In this document: positions 1 through 10,662 of the stretch, piece by piece
How the letters are laid out: every line of letters starts with the position of its first letter
How positions within the stretch are numbered: the stretch's first letter is position 1
NCBI GenBank assembly: GCA_037074705.1
Contig: CM073596.1
Location: 14,812,501-14,876,500 of the forward strand
DNA length: 64,000 nucleotides
Direction of reading: 5' to 3'
From: Zhengitettix transpicula
Taxonomy: Eukaryota; Arthropoda; Insecta; Orthoptera; Tetrigidae
The notes under the pieces: model-generated
Told to the model about the DNA's origin: nothing
What the model saw: the letters and a program-made list of their open reading frames with translations, nothing else
Databases searched by the model: none
Translations under genes and position numbers: made by a program

Positions 1-898
1 AGAAAATTCTTTGGCGAAATTACAGGAATAAAAAGAGTAAAAAACAATCAAGGTACTGATCACACAGACATTATAATAACACAAGAAATTCAAATATTGA
101 AAAGATGGAGATATTTCTTTCAATAAATATTCAACCCATCTAATAAAACAAAGGTAAAATTAATAGAAAATAAACAGATGACTGAAGAAGACTAAATAAT
201 TGAATCTACATTTAAATAAATATGTTATATAATAAACCACCTAAAGCAAAATAAAGTGGCTGGATCAGACAACATTCCTCCTGAATTAATAAAATTCGGA
301 GGAAGAACTTTCAAGAACAAAATTCATTACTTAATACATAAAGTCTGGAAGTATAATCAAATGCCACAACAATGGAACGAAGCTACAGTAGTACCAGTTT
401 TCAAAAAAGGAAACAAACATGAATTTAAGAACTATAGACCCGTAGCACTCTTAAACACAGTATATAAAATATTTTCTATTCTATTAAACAATAGGCTGAC
501 AACTATAGTCGAAAGCAAAATAAGTGACTCACAAGCTGGATTCCGTCAAAATAGATCAATAATTAAAAACATCTTTTTGATAAGGCAGGTAATTGAAAAG
601 AGTTACGAATATGGAATAGAAATGCATAACATGTTTATAGATTTTGCCCAAGCCTTTGATTTAATCCCAAGAAACAAAATAATAGGAAGTTTAAGAAAAT
701 ACGAAATACAAAACAAATTGATAAAGTTAATAAGTCTGACGCTGGCAAATACAAGAGCAAGAGTTAAAATAAATAATAGCCTCAGTGAAGAGTTTGATAT
801 TGAATTCGGTGTTAAACAAGGCGATCCACTGCCAGCCGCATTATTTTGTTTGTCAATTAACAGAACTCTATCACAATTAGATATTAGAGGTAATATAT
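1..898 (+). pseudogene. LINE reverse transcriptase, N-terminal part (broken)
   Basis: This is the palm/finger part of a non-LTR retrotransposon reverse transcriptase, which would copy the element's RNA at a nicked target. It runs off the left window edge. The longest open piece (256-903) holds a motif-A signature, FIDFAQAFD, at about 631-660 and the GVKQGDPLPAALF motif at about 808-846. Ahead of these lies the usual NNYRPVALLNTVYK-like fingers segment. In-frame stops at about 124, 196 and 217 show decay upstream. The frame ends artificially where a solo LTR begins at 899, and coding resumes at 1692. The style resembles the insect endonuclease-reverse transcriptase LINEs (RTE/CR1-like), but I cannot fix the clade by eye. 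Confidence 0.85.
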
Positions 899-1691
899 TG
901 TAGTAATTGGTAATTAAGGCATTGTTCTAATTGAAAAGTTGAATTGTAGAGGACGCCGCAACAAACCGGCAAGGCAAAGAAAACATTAATTAAGGCATTG
1001 TTCTAATTGAAAAGTTGAATTGTAGAGGACGCCGCAACAAACCGGCAAGGCAAAGAAAACATTGTTGATCGGTTGGGAATGTTTTACGCGCTCAAAATTT
1101 ACGAGACGAAGAATTCAGTCGGGCAGCGGACAGATAGCAGTTTGAAAGCTTTACAGTTGAGCAGCAGACAGCGAATAGATCAGACGAAAAGTTTTACAGT
1201 CGGCAGTCAGAACGAAATAATGTGGTCCAGTCACAAACATGCTTTCAACTAAAGTCACGAGATCTACAAATCCAGGTTGCAGTAAAGCATCGAGAACCAA
1301 CCAATTTGTGTTAAACCAACTAACAAACTACGCCAATTAGAGCCTGTGAACATTTAGAGTCTGTGAGTACTTAGAATCAGTGATGTCCCCAAAATTGTGC
1401 ACGAAAAGCTAAAAAGAGACCTGGGCGGACGTAAGTAGAGAAAAACTTTAAAATCATTTGTAAACCGTGTTTAAAAGATAAAAGTCAGATCGTTCTTTAA
1501 TTATTTAATTATCGATAAAATGACATCCTTAATTCTTGATAAAATTAAAATTGTTTAAATTCAATCTTTAGTATTAGTTCTTCCGCAACAAATTTCGTCT
1601 ATGTTCAGACGCATTGATTCCCATATAAAGTAAATTTGTGTTTTTTTTCATTTGTTAAATTCAGCCGATATTATTATATTTAAATATTACA
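899..1691 (+). mobile_element. Solo LTR, group L1 (copy L1a), inserted in LINE RT
   Basis: A 793-bp solo LTR beginning TGTAGTAATTGG and ending AAATATTACA, flanked on both sides by ATAT (895-898 and 1692-1695), a 4-bp target duplication. It matches copies at 17457, 23540 (reverse) and 59344 across most of its length. It contains a splice-donor-like GTAAGT at 1431-1436 followed by the GTAAACCGTG and GTCAGATCG blocks. It has no internal gag or pol, so the full element was probably lost by LTR-LTR recombination. It interrupts the LINE RT frame just before the YADD codons, so it is younger than the LINE. Compared with its sisters it lacks 26 bp and has a 76-bp tandem duplication. Confidence 0.85.
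911..1062 (+). repeat. 76-bp tandem duplication inside LTR L1a
   Basis: Two adjacent near-identical 76-bp units (911-986 and 987-1062), each running from TAATTAAGGCATTG to GAAAACAT. Sister copies L1b, L1c and L1d have one unit only, so the duplication belongs to this copy. Confidence 0.9.
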
Positions 1692-2480
1692 ATATCTAGC
1701 AGATTAAAACAATGCCGCCTATGCAGATGACTTGCTACTAACAACAAGATCAAAGAGAGCAATGGAACAGCTTTGCCACGAATTGAAAGAAAATGCAGAA
1801 CAATTTAACTTAATAATCAACACAAAAGAAAACAAGTACATGAGATGTAAGCCTGAACCGTTACAGCTCACTGAGATAGTGTTAAATAGTGTCGCTTATC
1901 AAGAAGTCAAAGAGTAAAAGTATCTCGGGTCATTAATAAACCAAAACAACGCAATAGAGGAAGAAATCAAGGAATGAATAACAACTGGAAAAAGAGCAAA
2001 TTTTCCATATAAAGAGTTATTCAAAAGCGAACTGTTATCCAAAAGAGCCAAACTCAAATTGTACTACGCAGTGATTAGACCAATTGTTACATATGCGGCC
2101 GAAACATGGACTCTAAAAGCAAATGACAACCACAAACTTATGGTATTTGAAAGGAAAATTTTAAGAATAATATTAGGTCCTGTAAGGCTAGAAGACGAGC
2201 TATGGAGAACAAGATTTAACACAGAAATGGATAAACTAATAAAACATAAAAATATAGTAAATCATATAAAAGCATTAAGGTTGAGTTGGTTTGGACACTT
2301 ACATCGAATGGACGAAACAAGATCCCTTTATAGACAAGAAAGAAGGGAAGGCCAAAAAACAGATGGAAGGATGACCTATTAGAAGACATTAAGTTAATGA
2401 AAAATCAAAAACTGGATGAGACTAATTTACGATAGAAAAAAGTGGAAGGCTGTTGTGGACCAAGCCAAAACATTTAATTA
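1692..2480 (+). pseudogene. LINE reverse transcriptase, C-terminal part (broken)
   Basis: This continues the LINE RT after the LTR insertion. The catalytic AYADDLLL motif is at about 1717-1740, followed by the thumb segment NLIINTKENKYM. After a frame change the C-terminal region follows: YYAVIRPIVTYAAETWTL, then FERKILRIILGP, and RLSWFGHLHRMDETR near 2278-2320. This order is typical of insect endonuclease-RT LINEs. The coding is split by stops near 1917, 1978 and 2381 and by at least one indel. The likely 3' end is near 2480-2520. The two catalytic aspartates remain, but the gene is dead through frameshifts and the inserted LTR. Confidence 0.85.
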
Positions 2481-3344
2481 AAGGAAACGTTGCAGCGCCT
2501 CTTAAGAACAAGAAGAGGTTTAATATGGGATACCAATATTTATTTCCCCTCGTGAAAAGAATTTAAATGTCAAACTAAAAGCTTAGGCCACTAAAATACT
2601 AATATTATGTTTATTTTACTGTTTTTTATTTCGACACCAGTAAATATGCATCTTACTTTAAGCTAAACTTATAATTAATTCATGTTTAGACGCAATTTTA
2701 AACAATACTTTGTTTGAGGTACTATTTGCAGTACGTGTAGATGGTAGTTTCAGACACTGGTCACAATAGGAGTGTTTGTAGCGTTGCGATTCGAGGGACG
2801 CAATATCCGCCTCCATTTCAAATAGGAGTGCCAGCTCAATATGACAGACGGTTGACGAAACCAGCAAGCAACAGGTCGCAAAGGTCCAATTCCCCTTACG
2901 AATTGCCAATGTTTGATGAATAACCTTTACCGCAGTGACTCATCTCTTAGTAAATAAAACAAGGCAACATTTCTGGGATAATTTGGTCACATGATTACTT
3001 AGAATATAAGTTATAAATAATTTACTTTTCTCGGCGAGATATTTTGAACGTCTTATGAAAAGCCACTTCTTGTGTGTCAAATAAAGCATGCCTAAGTTTC
3101 AGTTTCAAAATATTATGTTTTTGATTAAGCTACATATATTCGTATATTTTAATTAGTCTGTGAATAAAAAGGACATGTCTAATTAGAATTAACTTTATTT
3201 TGAAAGGCTCGTATGATAAACACCTTTCTGAGTTTTTTTATTTATTATCCTTAAAAACTTTTATCTTTCGATTATACAGTTAAGTTAATATATTTTACAC
3301 GCACTTACAACAATTATTATAAATAATTTACATGATAACTTGTG
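2481..3344. other. No gene recognised
   Basis: AT-rich sequence. Two short overlapping opposite-strand ORFs near 2660-2920 show no recognisable domain and are probably chance. The LINE 3' end may extend slightly into the left edge. Confidence 0.5.
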
Positions 3345-3930
3345 TAGGTGGAGAGTCAAGTGACTTTCCAGCCCTTGAGTTCATCATCGGTTGTAGTTCT
3401 CAGGGGCTTGGTGTGGAGGATGAGATGGGTGTTTTGATATTACTGTGAAAAGTCCTAAACGGCTGCAGTTAGCGACCTGCGGACAACGGAATTGTGTTCA
3501 GCGTGGCCGCTTCCATGGAGATAGATACCTAATTCACGCAAAAAGACGGAGATTTAGGACAAAACGAGCAAAATTTGAGTAGAGAGTGGGTTATCGGTCA
3601 GGGAGGTTGTATTTGGGTTGATGGGAAGAGGATTTGTCAGGATATGCCCGAGTGTTGACGAGGAAGTATGAAGTCTATTGGGAGTTTGCGTTTCAAGACG
3701 ACGGTTTGAGGGGGGCGATGGTTATGAATGTATTCTATTTATGGTACTTTTTATTAGGCAGGATATGGATTTGCTGATTATTGTGTTGATGGTAGGGATT
3801 TGTGGGTTGTGGAGTTTCTTAGGAACCATGGAGCATTGGTAATGGAGCGAAGGATTTTATATTGGGTAATTTGGAGCTTCTCTTTGAGTGAGTGTGATTT
3901 TTATTTTGATATCCAAAATACGTTTTTAAT
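3345..3930 (-). pseudogene. Jockey-like LINE ORF2 C-terminal remnant (J3)
   Basis: Reading the minus strand, 3850-3822 gives SITNAPWFLRN preceded by YKILR. This matches the SKxLRxIxNAPWYxxN motif that follows the RT domain in Jockey-type ORF2 proteins. Further along, around 3710-3670, a basic LKRKLP-like stretch resembles the usual C-terminal RRLKRKxP region. Many stops and indels lie between, and no YADD/FADD region remains upstream, so this is a 5'-truncated, decayed copy. The part below about 3650 would be the 3' untranslated region. The call rests on two motifs in the right order and spacing; strongly decayed elements can mislead. Confidence 0.55.
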
Positions 3931-4680
3931 ATATTTACAAGGAAAAGTGTTAATCATTTTTGGCACGAAATAATTCATTACACAGAGTATAATACTATTG
4001 TAGAACAGTTATGCGGAAATAAGGAAACACTTTTCGAGCTATTAATTTAAAAATCTAAATATTCACTGTTAAAAATATTTTTATCTTCGTTTTTTAACGT
4101 CTTGTTGTATTCCTGATTGTTTCCAAGTCGGAAGTCAACGAATGTGGCTGAGTTAATACAGAGGAAGCTGCTAGTCTGTCAGGCGACAGAGCTGAATCTC
4201 TTAAAATATTAGGCAAGACTATTGGGCCGAATGACAAATGCACCTGACGCCTCTTACAAATAGACTGGCAGCGAGGCCACCAGCTCTTCATCTCTGCTGA
4301 AGAATGCGGCAACTGTGCTCCTGTGACAATCGTATAAATTACCGACGCTGCAAACACGCCCTCACTCTGGTAACGACTTCCCTCTCCCCGTGTAATGGCG
4401 TAATACATCGTCCCCACAGCTCACTTCTTCAGCGCGCACTTCATGAAAACATTTTGTCAGCACAATCGACCCACATAAATATTAAAAATCACCGAAGAAA
4501 TGTTGCCTCCGTTCCTCAGCTCTGAGTCATTCCGTGGAGCAAACAGCGCCGAGGCGAAGACAAGGAATCTGACTGCGCATTGAAAACTTTTACCTTATCC
4601 ACAACGATATATGAATAAACTATTCGTCACAAACTGTACTTTATAACATATTTTTCTCTAATGAATAAATGAAAAAATAT
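3931..4680. other. No gene recognised
   Basis: Mixed-composition sequence. Overlapping opposite-strand ORFs at about 4094-4525 have no recognisable domain and look like chance frames in a slightly GC-richer patch. Confidence 0.45.
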
Positions 4681-4720
4681 ACGTCTGATTGAAATTAATG
4701 AATAATTTATTCAGAATTGG

Positions 4721-4793
4721 CATTGTTCCCCTTGATGATGCTCGGGATGATCCACGGTTCGTGATAAATGTTCCGGCCGCCTAGAAAGAGAAA
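4721..4793. repeat. 73-bp direct repeat, copy 1
   Basis: CATTGTTCCCCTTGATGATG through CCTAGAAAGAGAAA. It is nearly identical to 6828-6903, with only a few differences. This copy sits inside the 3' tail of PLE P1, replacing the usual sequence between the AACGTTG signature and the TCAATCAGACGT tail. On the minus strand it could be read through without a stop, but no known domain is seen. Confidence 0.85.
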
Positions 4794-4989
4794 CAACGTT
4801 TCTGGGACCATTGACCCTTTCCTCATGTGCGAAGAAGAGCCTAGAGCGACACAACTGCACTTGACAGTTGACAAATCTCAAAAGCGACGAAAACGCAACG
4901 TCAATGGGAGAGCCGAAGGGTTAGCCTAACAATAAGGGAGCAACGACAATGGGAAAACAGAAGGCTTAGCGTAATAATAAGGGATTTTA

Positions 4990-5408
4990 GCAATTATTGA
5001 GTTTCATAGTGTCTGTTTGTACATTAATGTTTGATTTAATGTGAAGCATCTCTGAAATGAGTCTGGAATTGTCCCTGGTGTCAATGTCTAAAATCTTAGC
5101 CTTTTGCAAATCAAATGTATGTTTAGAATTGATTATATATTTGGAGACTGCAAATTGTCTTTGATATTGCACACATGTTCCTTGATAAGTGTATTAAGGG
5201 AACGTTTCGTTTGCCCTATGTAGTAGGAACTACAATTGAAGCAAGAGGTTTTGTAAAATTCACAATGTTTGCTGTAGGTGTCAAGTGGGTCCTAGTGGTT
5301 TTTAATCTAGTGGGAAAGAGTATTCGTGGACCTGTAAATGATGGATATTTTATATTCTTTGAATATTTGGTTAAATTTGTGATGTAGAAATTATTATTAT
5401 TATTATTA
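4990..5408 (-). pseudogene. PLE P1 GIY-YIG endonuclease domain (broken)
   Basis: The minus strand reads CSSYYIGQTKRSLNTLIKEH at about 5238-5180. A frame change follows, then SKYIINSKHTFDLQKAKILD and RDNSRLISEMLHIKSN down to the stop at 4987. These are the YIG half, the conserved basic region and the C-terminal helix of the GIY-YIG nuclease that PLEs use to open target DNA. The GIY-side strand and the CxxC knuckle are degraded: CSS replaces CNSC of copy P3, and the usual arginine is leucine (TLIKEH versus TRIKEH). At least one frameshift near 5175 breaks the frame. Confidence 0.8.
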
Positions 5409-5411
5409 TTT

Positions 5412-5989
5412 TTTATATAATAAAAAAGGATGTATATTTGTATGTATGTATGTATGTATTTACGTTAATTTCTATACAAATTTAAAAGCGTGGATAGATT
5501 GCAACAAAAATTGGTACACAAATTCTTCAAAACACGAGAAACGGTACTGTGAGGGTGAGAAACGCCTAGCATACATGTGGAAAGAATTATAATTAAAAAC
5601 CGTGATCATTAAATATTAAATTACTGCGCGCCAAGAGACAATGACGTCACGCGAGAGAAAGACGTTACTACGCAACGAACAAAGGAAATATCTCCTTTAT
5701 TAGGAATGAAATAAAGCAGAAATATTTTCTTCAGCAATACTCCATCGAATGGTAATAAAGGAGAATACGAATTACTTTACCATCCTTGCGGAAAATGTAA
5801 GTTAATTTTCGAGCTATGTCAGTTGTGAGTCTAGCTAACAATTTCATCAATGTAATATTTCGTAATGTATGAAGACTGAGTGACAATTGACAATTATATC
5901 CTGAAATACTCAGGGAATATATTTAAGTATTCAATTAAATACTTTTTCGAGTTTATATAAATAAGTACAACGCCGGGCAACCAGCTAGT
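5412..5989 (+). mobile_element. Non-autonomous Helitron H-A, inside PLE P1
   Basis: A 578-bp copy of a Helitron family. The 5' end is TTTATATAATAAAAAAGG, where the sister H-C reads TCTATATAATAAAAAAGG. Next comes a (TATG)n stretch, and the 3' end is CGCCGGGCAACCAGCTAGT followed by T. Helitrons start with TC, end with CTRRT and insert between A and T without target duplication, and this family fits. No Rep/helicase is encoded, so it depends on another element. It carries the palindrome TGACGTCA at 5642-5649. PLE sequence continues on both sides. Confidence 0.85.
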
Positions 5990-6354
5990 TTATAATAAGG
6001 GAGTACGAGAAAAAAATTGGCTTGAGGTGTTTGGGGACGATTGACAGTAGGATGTTTGATTTTATTCAACCTGCTGTTTGTGTGTTTAATAATAAAACTT
6101 AAAGGGTACTCATTGGAGTATAAAATGTTTCAGACAATATTTAAGTTGTGTTGATGGAACTTTGAGTTAGAAAGTAAAGTAGCTCTGTCTACAAGACTGT
6201 ACACCATAGCTCTCTTTTGATTTGGAGGATGATCAGAAAGATAATTGAGAACACGTCTAGAGTATGTAGGTTTTCTAAACATAAAGAATGTAAGTATTGT
6301 GAATTGATACAGTGACGTCAAGGAAATTAAGGGAATGGTTAAATTCAAGTTCAT
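5990..6354 (-). pseudogene. PLE P1 reverse transcriptase C-terminal segment
   Basis: The minus-strand frame 6354-6130 includes FRKPTYSRRVLNYLSDHPPN then QKRAMVYSLVDRATLLSNS and KFHQHNLNIV. This is the region of PLE reverse transcriptases that follows the catalytic core, with the usual KPTxSxxxLNYxSxHPxxQKR pattern. After a stop at 6130 the sense continues towards 5990, where Helitron H-A interrupts it. The catalytic YADD-type core lies upstream in intact PLEs and is missing here. Copy P2 (15715-15860) encodes the same segment. Confidence 0.85.
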
Positions 6355-6420
6355 GGGTGAATTGTAAGTTGGGATGATAATTATTTTAAGTATTAACTAT
6401 AAGGTTGATTTGAAAGGAAT

Positions 6421-8058
6421 AAAACAGTAAAATATCTTACTCTCAGCAACCCAATATTGATATGCAAATTCGTAATCTCAACTTAATTAGAAATCTTGAT
6501 TGTTTTCGAGTATCGTGAGTTATGAATCTGTTCGGAACATCATATAGGACGGCGTTTTGTTTTAGGACAAATTTTTCATTACTTGCTTTTACCGGATCTG
6601 AGGTAATAGAATGGCTGCTATTTTATTATTATTATTCTTTATGGCACCTTTACGAATAAAATCTGGCTAGTGACGTAAAACACCATAGGGATGTTGGCAC
6701 ATTATTGAGTGTATAAGAAATTCTTCCTCGCGTGGTTGGTTGTTCTGCCTCTTCGACAGGACTCGATTTATCGTTCCGCCGTCACAACAAGAGACTAACA
6801 ACTGAACAGCTCTCAGCAAGACAAACGACATTGTTCTCCTTGATGATGCTCGGGATGATCCACGGTTCGTGATAAATGTTTCGGCCGCCTAGAAAGAGAA
6901 AAATTGCTCTCGCTTCTTTCATGTTCTGAGCTCTCAAGATACAAGTAGCCGTCATTATTCGAAATCAATTATGCATATAATAGGGATTTACACATCAAAT
7001 TGCGGAAACATTGGATCCGGAGTTATAAATCGCTTTTTTATAAATTTCAAGAGTGGTATTTTTCCAGAATACAGTAATAACTTCTATTTTCTCAAATAAA
7101 TATTTTCAAATAATCACGAAAAAATAACCATATGATAAATCTTTTATTTTAATTTTATTAAACTGGTCCGCATAGTCTGTAACTTTTTGCATTTATTATA
7201 ATTAGGTAGCCTATTTTCACTTAAAACCAAGCTATGAATTCATGATCAACTCGCCTGATTTATTTCTGATATTTCGCGAAGCAAGTTTCATTAAAAGTTG
7301 ATAAATAAAGTGGCAAGCCAAGTCCGAAGTAAGAGACGTTTTCTTTGTGAGACGGGAGAAAATTATTGGTGATAGAATTAGATGAAACTTTTTAGAAACA
7401 CTGTCAGTTGTATAAAATATTTGCTCCACGTTCCCGGTAACTCCGCGACTTTTAAAAAGTTTATATGGTTTTTGATATGACGTGTGGCAGACATTTGCCA
7501 CGTGAAGTGGTATCACTTTTCCTTGGAAGTTTTGAGGCTTTATTTACGGTCACCTCAAGGGAATATCTTCAACCTGTGGACATATGAGGAACTTTCTGCA
7601 GACCACATAGGTGCAGTACCAGAAGTAATATATTTGGTAAATAATATACTGACAAATTCAGAAAAAATACATTAAGTTGTTGTACCTTCTTTCCTCTACC
7701 AATGAAAAACTGGTCAGCTGAAATTTAACTTAAAAACCGATATATTTAGGTAAATTTATACATGTAATAGAGAAAAAAATGCAAGGAGTTAAGAAATCAA
7801 ACTGAAGATCTATCAACACTTATCTGAAAAGTATTCAAATACAATTTTAGGATTTAAGGTGGATGAAACGGGAATTAAATAATTTTCTCGTTAATAGCCT
7901 TCGACTATTATTTGTTTTTTTAATCAATAACGCGCAACTATTTATTAGCTCATTTTATTCGGCTGCTATCAACTAAACGCAACTAATTTTCTTTATAGGT
8001 TAAGCGTTGATGAAGACTCCAGTCCAGAGTTGGCTTGAGCTGTTTTGAACTCTTATCT
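6421..8058. other. No gene recognised; holds second 73-bp repeat
   Basis: AT-rich sequence with no recognisable coding domain. The only clear structure is the second copy of the 73-bp repeat at 6828-6903. The ORFs at about 7230-7675 are opposite-strand chance frames without motifs. Confidence 0.45.
6828..6903. repeat. 73-bp direct repeat, copy 2
   Basis: Near-identical, same-orientation copy of 4721-4793. Flanking sequence is unrelated to that around copy 1. The two copies bracket PLE P1 and the Helitron inside it. Confidence 0.85.
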
Positions 8059-8640
8059 TCTATCTTATAAATAAATCAGTGTGTTTGTATGTATGCAAGT
8101 ATGTTTGTTTGTATGTATATTTGTATGCTCCTTATACAAATCTACACGGGTGGAGCAAATTTCACCAAATTTGGTACACGTGTTTTTTGCGACCAGGAAA
8201 CAATCACTGTCGTGGTGAGACGTCTCTACCACCCCCAGGAGCGGGGTTGGACGGGGGTGGAAATATTAAAATATACTAAAACAGTCGATATTTCAGTCGA
8301 ATAATATTTTAGGGGTCAAAGAGATCGATAGTGTTCCTTCCGATGTGATATGAGTATAATTTCAACCCCTTACAGCATTGGAAAGGAGCACCGTTACGGG
8401 TGGGGGTGTACGGGGGTTATAAGAAAATAACGTGAATACAATCGAAATTGGAGTCAAATCCAGAGTAATGGATGTCGCTGAGTTTAATTATGACATTAAA
8501 TTGGCCATTTAACCCCCCAGAGATGGGGGTGGACGGGGGTGGAGTTTTTAAAACATGTTAAACGGTGGAACAAATAATTGTCAGGGTCAATCACGTTGAT
8601 ATAACTATATAATTTATACTTAACTGCCTTAGGATTATAA
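8059..8640 (+). repeat. G-rich dispersed repeat, possibly a second Helitron-like family
   Basis: Starts with TCTATCTTATAAATAAATCA and a (TGTATG)n-like run, reminiscent of the 5' end of the Helitron family here but different downstream. A non-coding body follows with three G-rich blocks of the form GGGGGTGGACGGGGGTGG (about 8243-8260, 8398-8417, 8525-8542). I cannot locate a CTRRT end, so the right boundary is approximate. The short ORFs starting at 8079 and 8089 are shadows of the repeated TATG run. Confidence 0.45.
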
Positions 8641-10662
8641 ATTTAATCCCAAGATCAATTTTAATGATACTATTCTAGACATTTACTTCACAGCCTTCCA
8701 TTTGAGTATGGATTTTTAACAGAACAAACTGTATAGCAGAATTAATTATTTATTTTCCTTTAACCACACTATGAATTAGTTTACATTATGTTTATACGCT
8801 TGGAAACGTTTATTCCTTGTGTTTGCCAGGGAGAAAATTTTACTTGGGAAAAAATGTGCAATATTTCATTTACATGAAGATAGTCTGTCCAACATCATGA
8901 TTGTTGTATTTTTCGAAATACCCGTTGAAATAAGAAATTTTAAATTTAATTACGGAGTGTTTCACGGTTTTGAGTCAGGATTAAGTTTATAAATATTTGA
9001 TTGATTAATTAGTATATGATTGTATATCTTCATATCTCGGCTCATACCAATGATGATTCTCGACAATTTTCAACGTTTCTGTTATACATCTCTGGAAAAC
9101 ACATAATTTGTACAGTGCCAAAAATAATAGCATTTTTTTATAACGTTCAATGTAATATTTTATCATTTTGGCGATAATTGAATCCAATATTGTTGCCAAC
9201 TGTTTCATGGCCTCAATTGTTTGGAAAAATAACCTTGATGAAGCCCCAGACAGATGTAATAAATCTGAAATATTCGTAGTGTGACCTTTGGAGACATGGA
9301 GGTCTGTACTTTGCAGATACTCTTGTTAAACGCACTTCTGTTTGATTTACTGCGCTTTAAACCAGCTACACGTGTGTGATTTAGTGTGGCAGTAAATCGC
9401 AACTTTACCAGAGCTCTGCAAAGTAGCCTTCCCTCTCTCTTCAGAGGGGTTATGAAAACTTTGGGGGGTGGGAAGTCCAGCCCCTTTCACCTCACCTTGC
9501 CGAAGGGACTAGGACGGATTACGTGGACAATGCTGCTCCACCCGACCGGTTGTAATAATATCGGGGTGAGGCGTGAACAACGTGGGAGGGGCAACCAAGA
9601 GGAAAAAAATTACAGTCGCGATTTATGCCAGTCATTAAGCTGGAAGTGCGTGTAAAATGTCGCCAAGGTTCCGCCGTTATTTAGCAGTTAACGAGTTTTT
9701 GTTTCCAGTTTGGGAGAGAGCAGGGGAGAAATAAATATATCGTACTTTACCGCGAAATAGTTAATTAATTCGGACCGGATCTATAATTTACATGTGATGT
9801 TAAGTCTTAATTAATAGGCCACCAGCCATTATTTTTGTTATTTGGGAAACGGAACTAAAACAAATTATATGTCTTATGTTCAGCATTCCCAAAATACGGG
9901 GGGGGGGGGAAGAGAATAATTTGTCGTTGTTCGTTGACATGTTGTAGGAAAATAAGATGAGATACTGATATATAATATACAAATTTATAGTATCATACGC
10001 TTCCACAATTTTGGGGGTTAATTTAAGTCCTAAAAAATAGATAAGACGTCCATGTAATCAATTTAGTAAAATATGTGTAATTTTAATGTTCTGAAATTTT
10101 TTTTGCATTATTCATTTTGATATAGTGTCCATTCTTAACCTCAGTTTTAGATTTTCACTCTGCACTTTTGTCCTTTAAATATTTATTTCACATATTGTAA
10201 CTAATTTGACACTGTATTAAAGTCCTTCCGAGATTTTTGAGAAATTATGGATTATTGGAAAATTCGATATGTTTCGTTTGTTACAAAATGTTTAATGAAA
10301 CCAATGATGGTGCCCGACGAAATTTTTTCTAAATTTACTATTTTTGGGTCACTTTCTATATTAATTGTGATTCATATTCATATGCATTGACTGTTTGAAT
10401 GTTCGTTTTAAATTAACGTCGAACAGCCTAATTGTTAAAATTGTTGTTTACATTTAATGTTTCATAACGAACAAGAAATCGTTCATGCTTTTCCATATTT
10501 GTTGTAAAAAAATTAAAATTTTATGCAGTGGAAAGAAGGGCAAATACTACCAGTCGTTTATTTTTGACGTTTTCATCTGTACAGGCTTAACTTCAATATA
10601 ACGCAGTTCTAAATTATGTTCTATATAAGTGTAATTGGGAAAGAAGAGTACTTTTATTAACA
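8641..10662. other. No gene recognised
   Basis: Mostly AT-rich. A GC-richer patch at about 9410-9620 contains an 89-codon ORF without recognisable motifs. A run of about 12 G lies near 9899-9909. Nothing supports a gene. Confidence 0.45.

Larger units (their letters stand above)
4681..6420 (-). mobile_element. Penelope-like element P1, 3' half, split by a Helitron
   Basis: A minus-strand Penelope-like element (PLE). It holds the end of the RT region (6354-5990), the GIY-YIG endonuclease region (5408-4990), and a 3' tail (4990-4768) with a CCCAGAAACGTTG signature also found in the copies near 17150, 19880, 26340 and 47860. The distal tail (ATTTCAATCAGACGT, 4681-4703) is separated from that signature by a 73-bp unrelated segment (4721-4793) that recurs at 6827-6903. 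A 578-bp Helitron (5412-5989) lies between the RT and endonuclease parts. PLEs are retroelements with an RT related to telomerase and usually a GIY-YIG nuclease. The 5' limit is not clear. Confidence 0.8.

Noticed and set aside
899..1691. L1 repeats as DNA transposons, because ends TGTARTAATT are inverted over about 10 bp
   Set aside because: TG...CA ends, a fixed 4-bp duplication, AATAAA and promoter-like blocks, and TATA boxes in the related L5 group fit LTRs better. The alternative cannot be fully excluded without a full-length member.
8079..8304. Two overlapping ORFs in the TATG-rich repeat start
   Set aside because: The frames are produced by the low-complexity TGTATG run and have no domain content.
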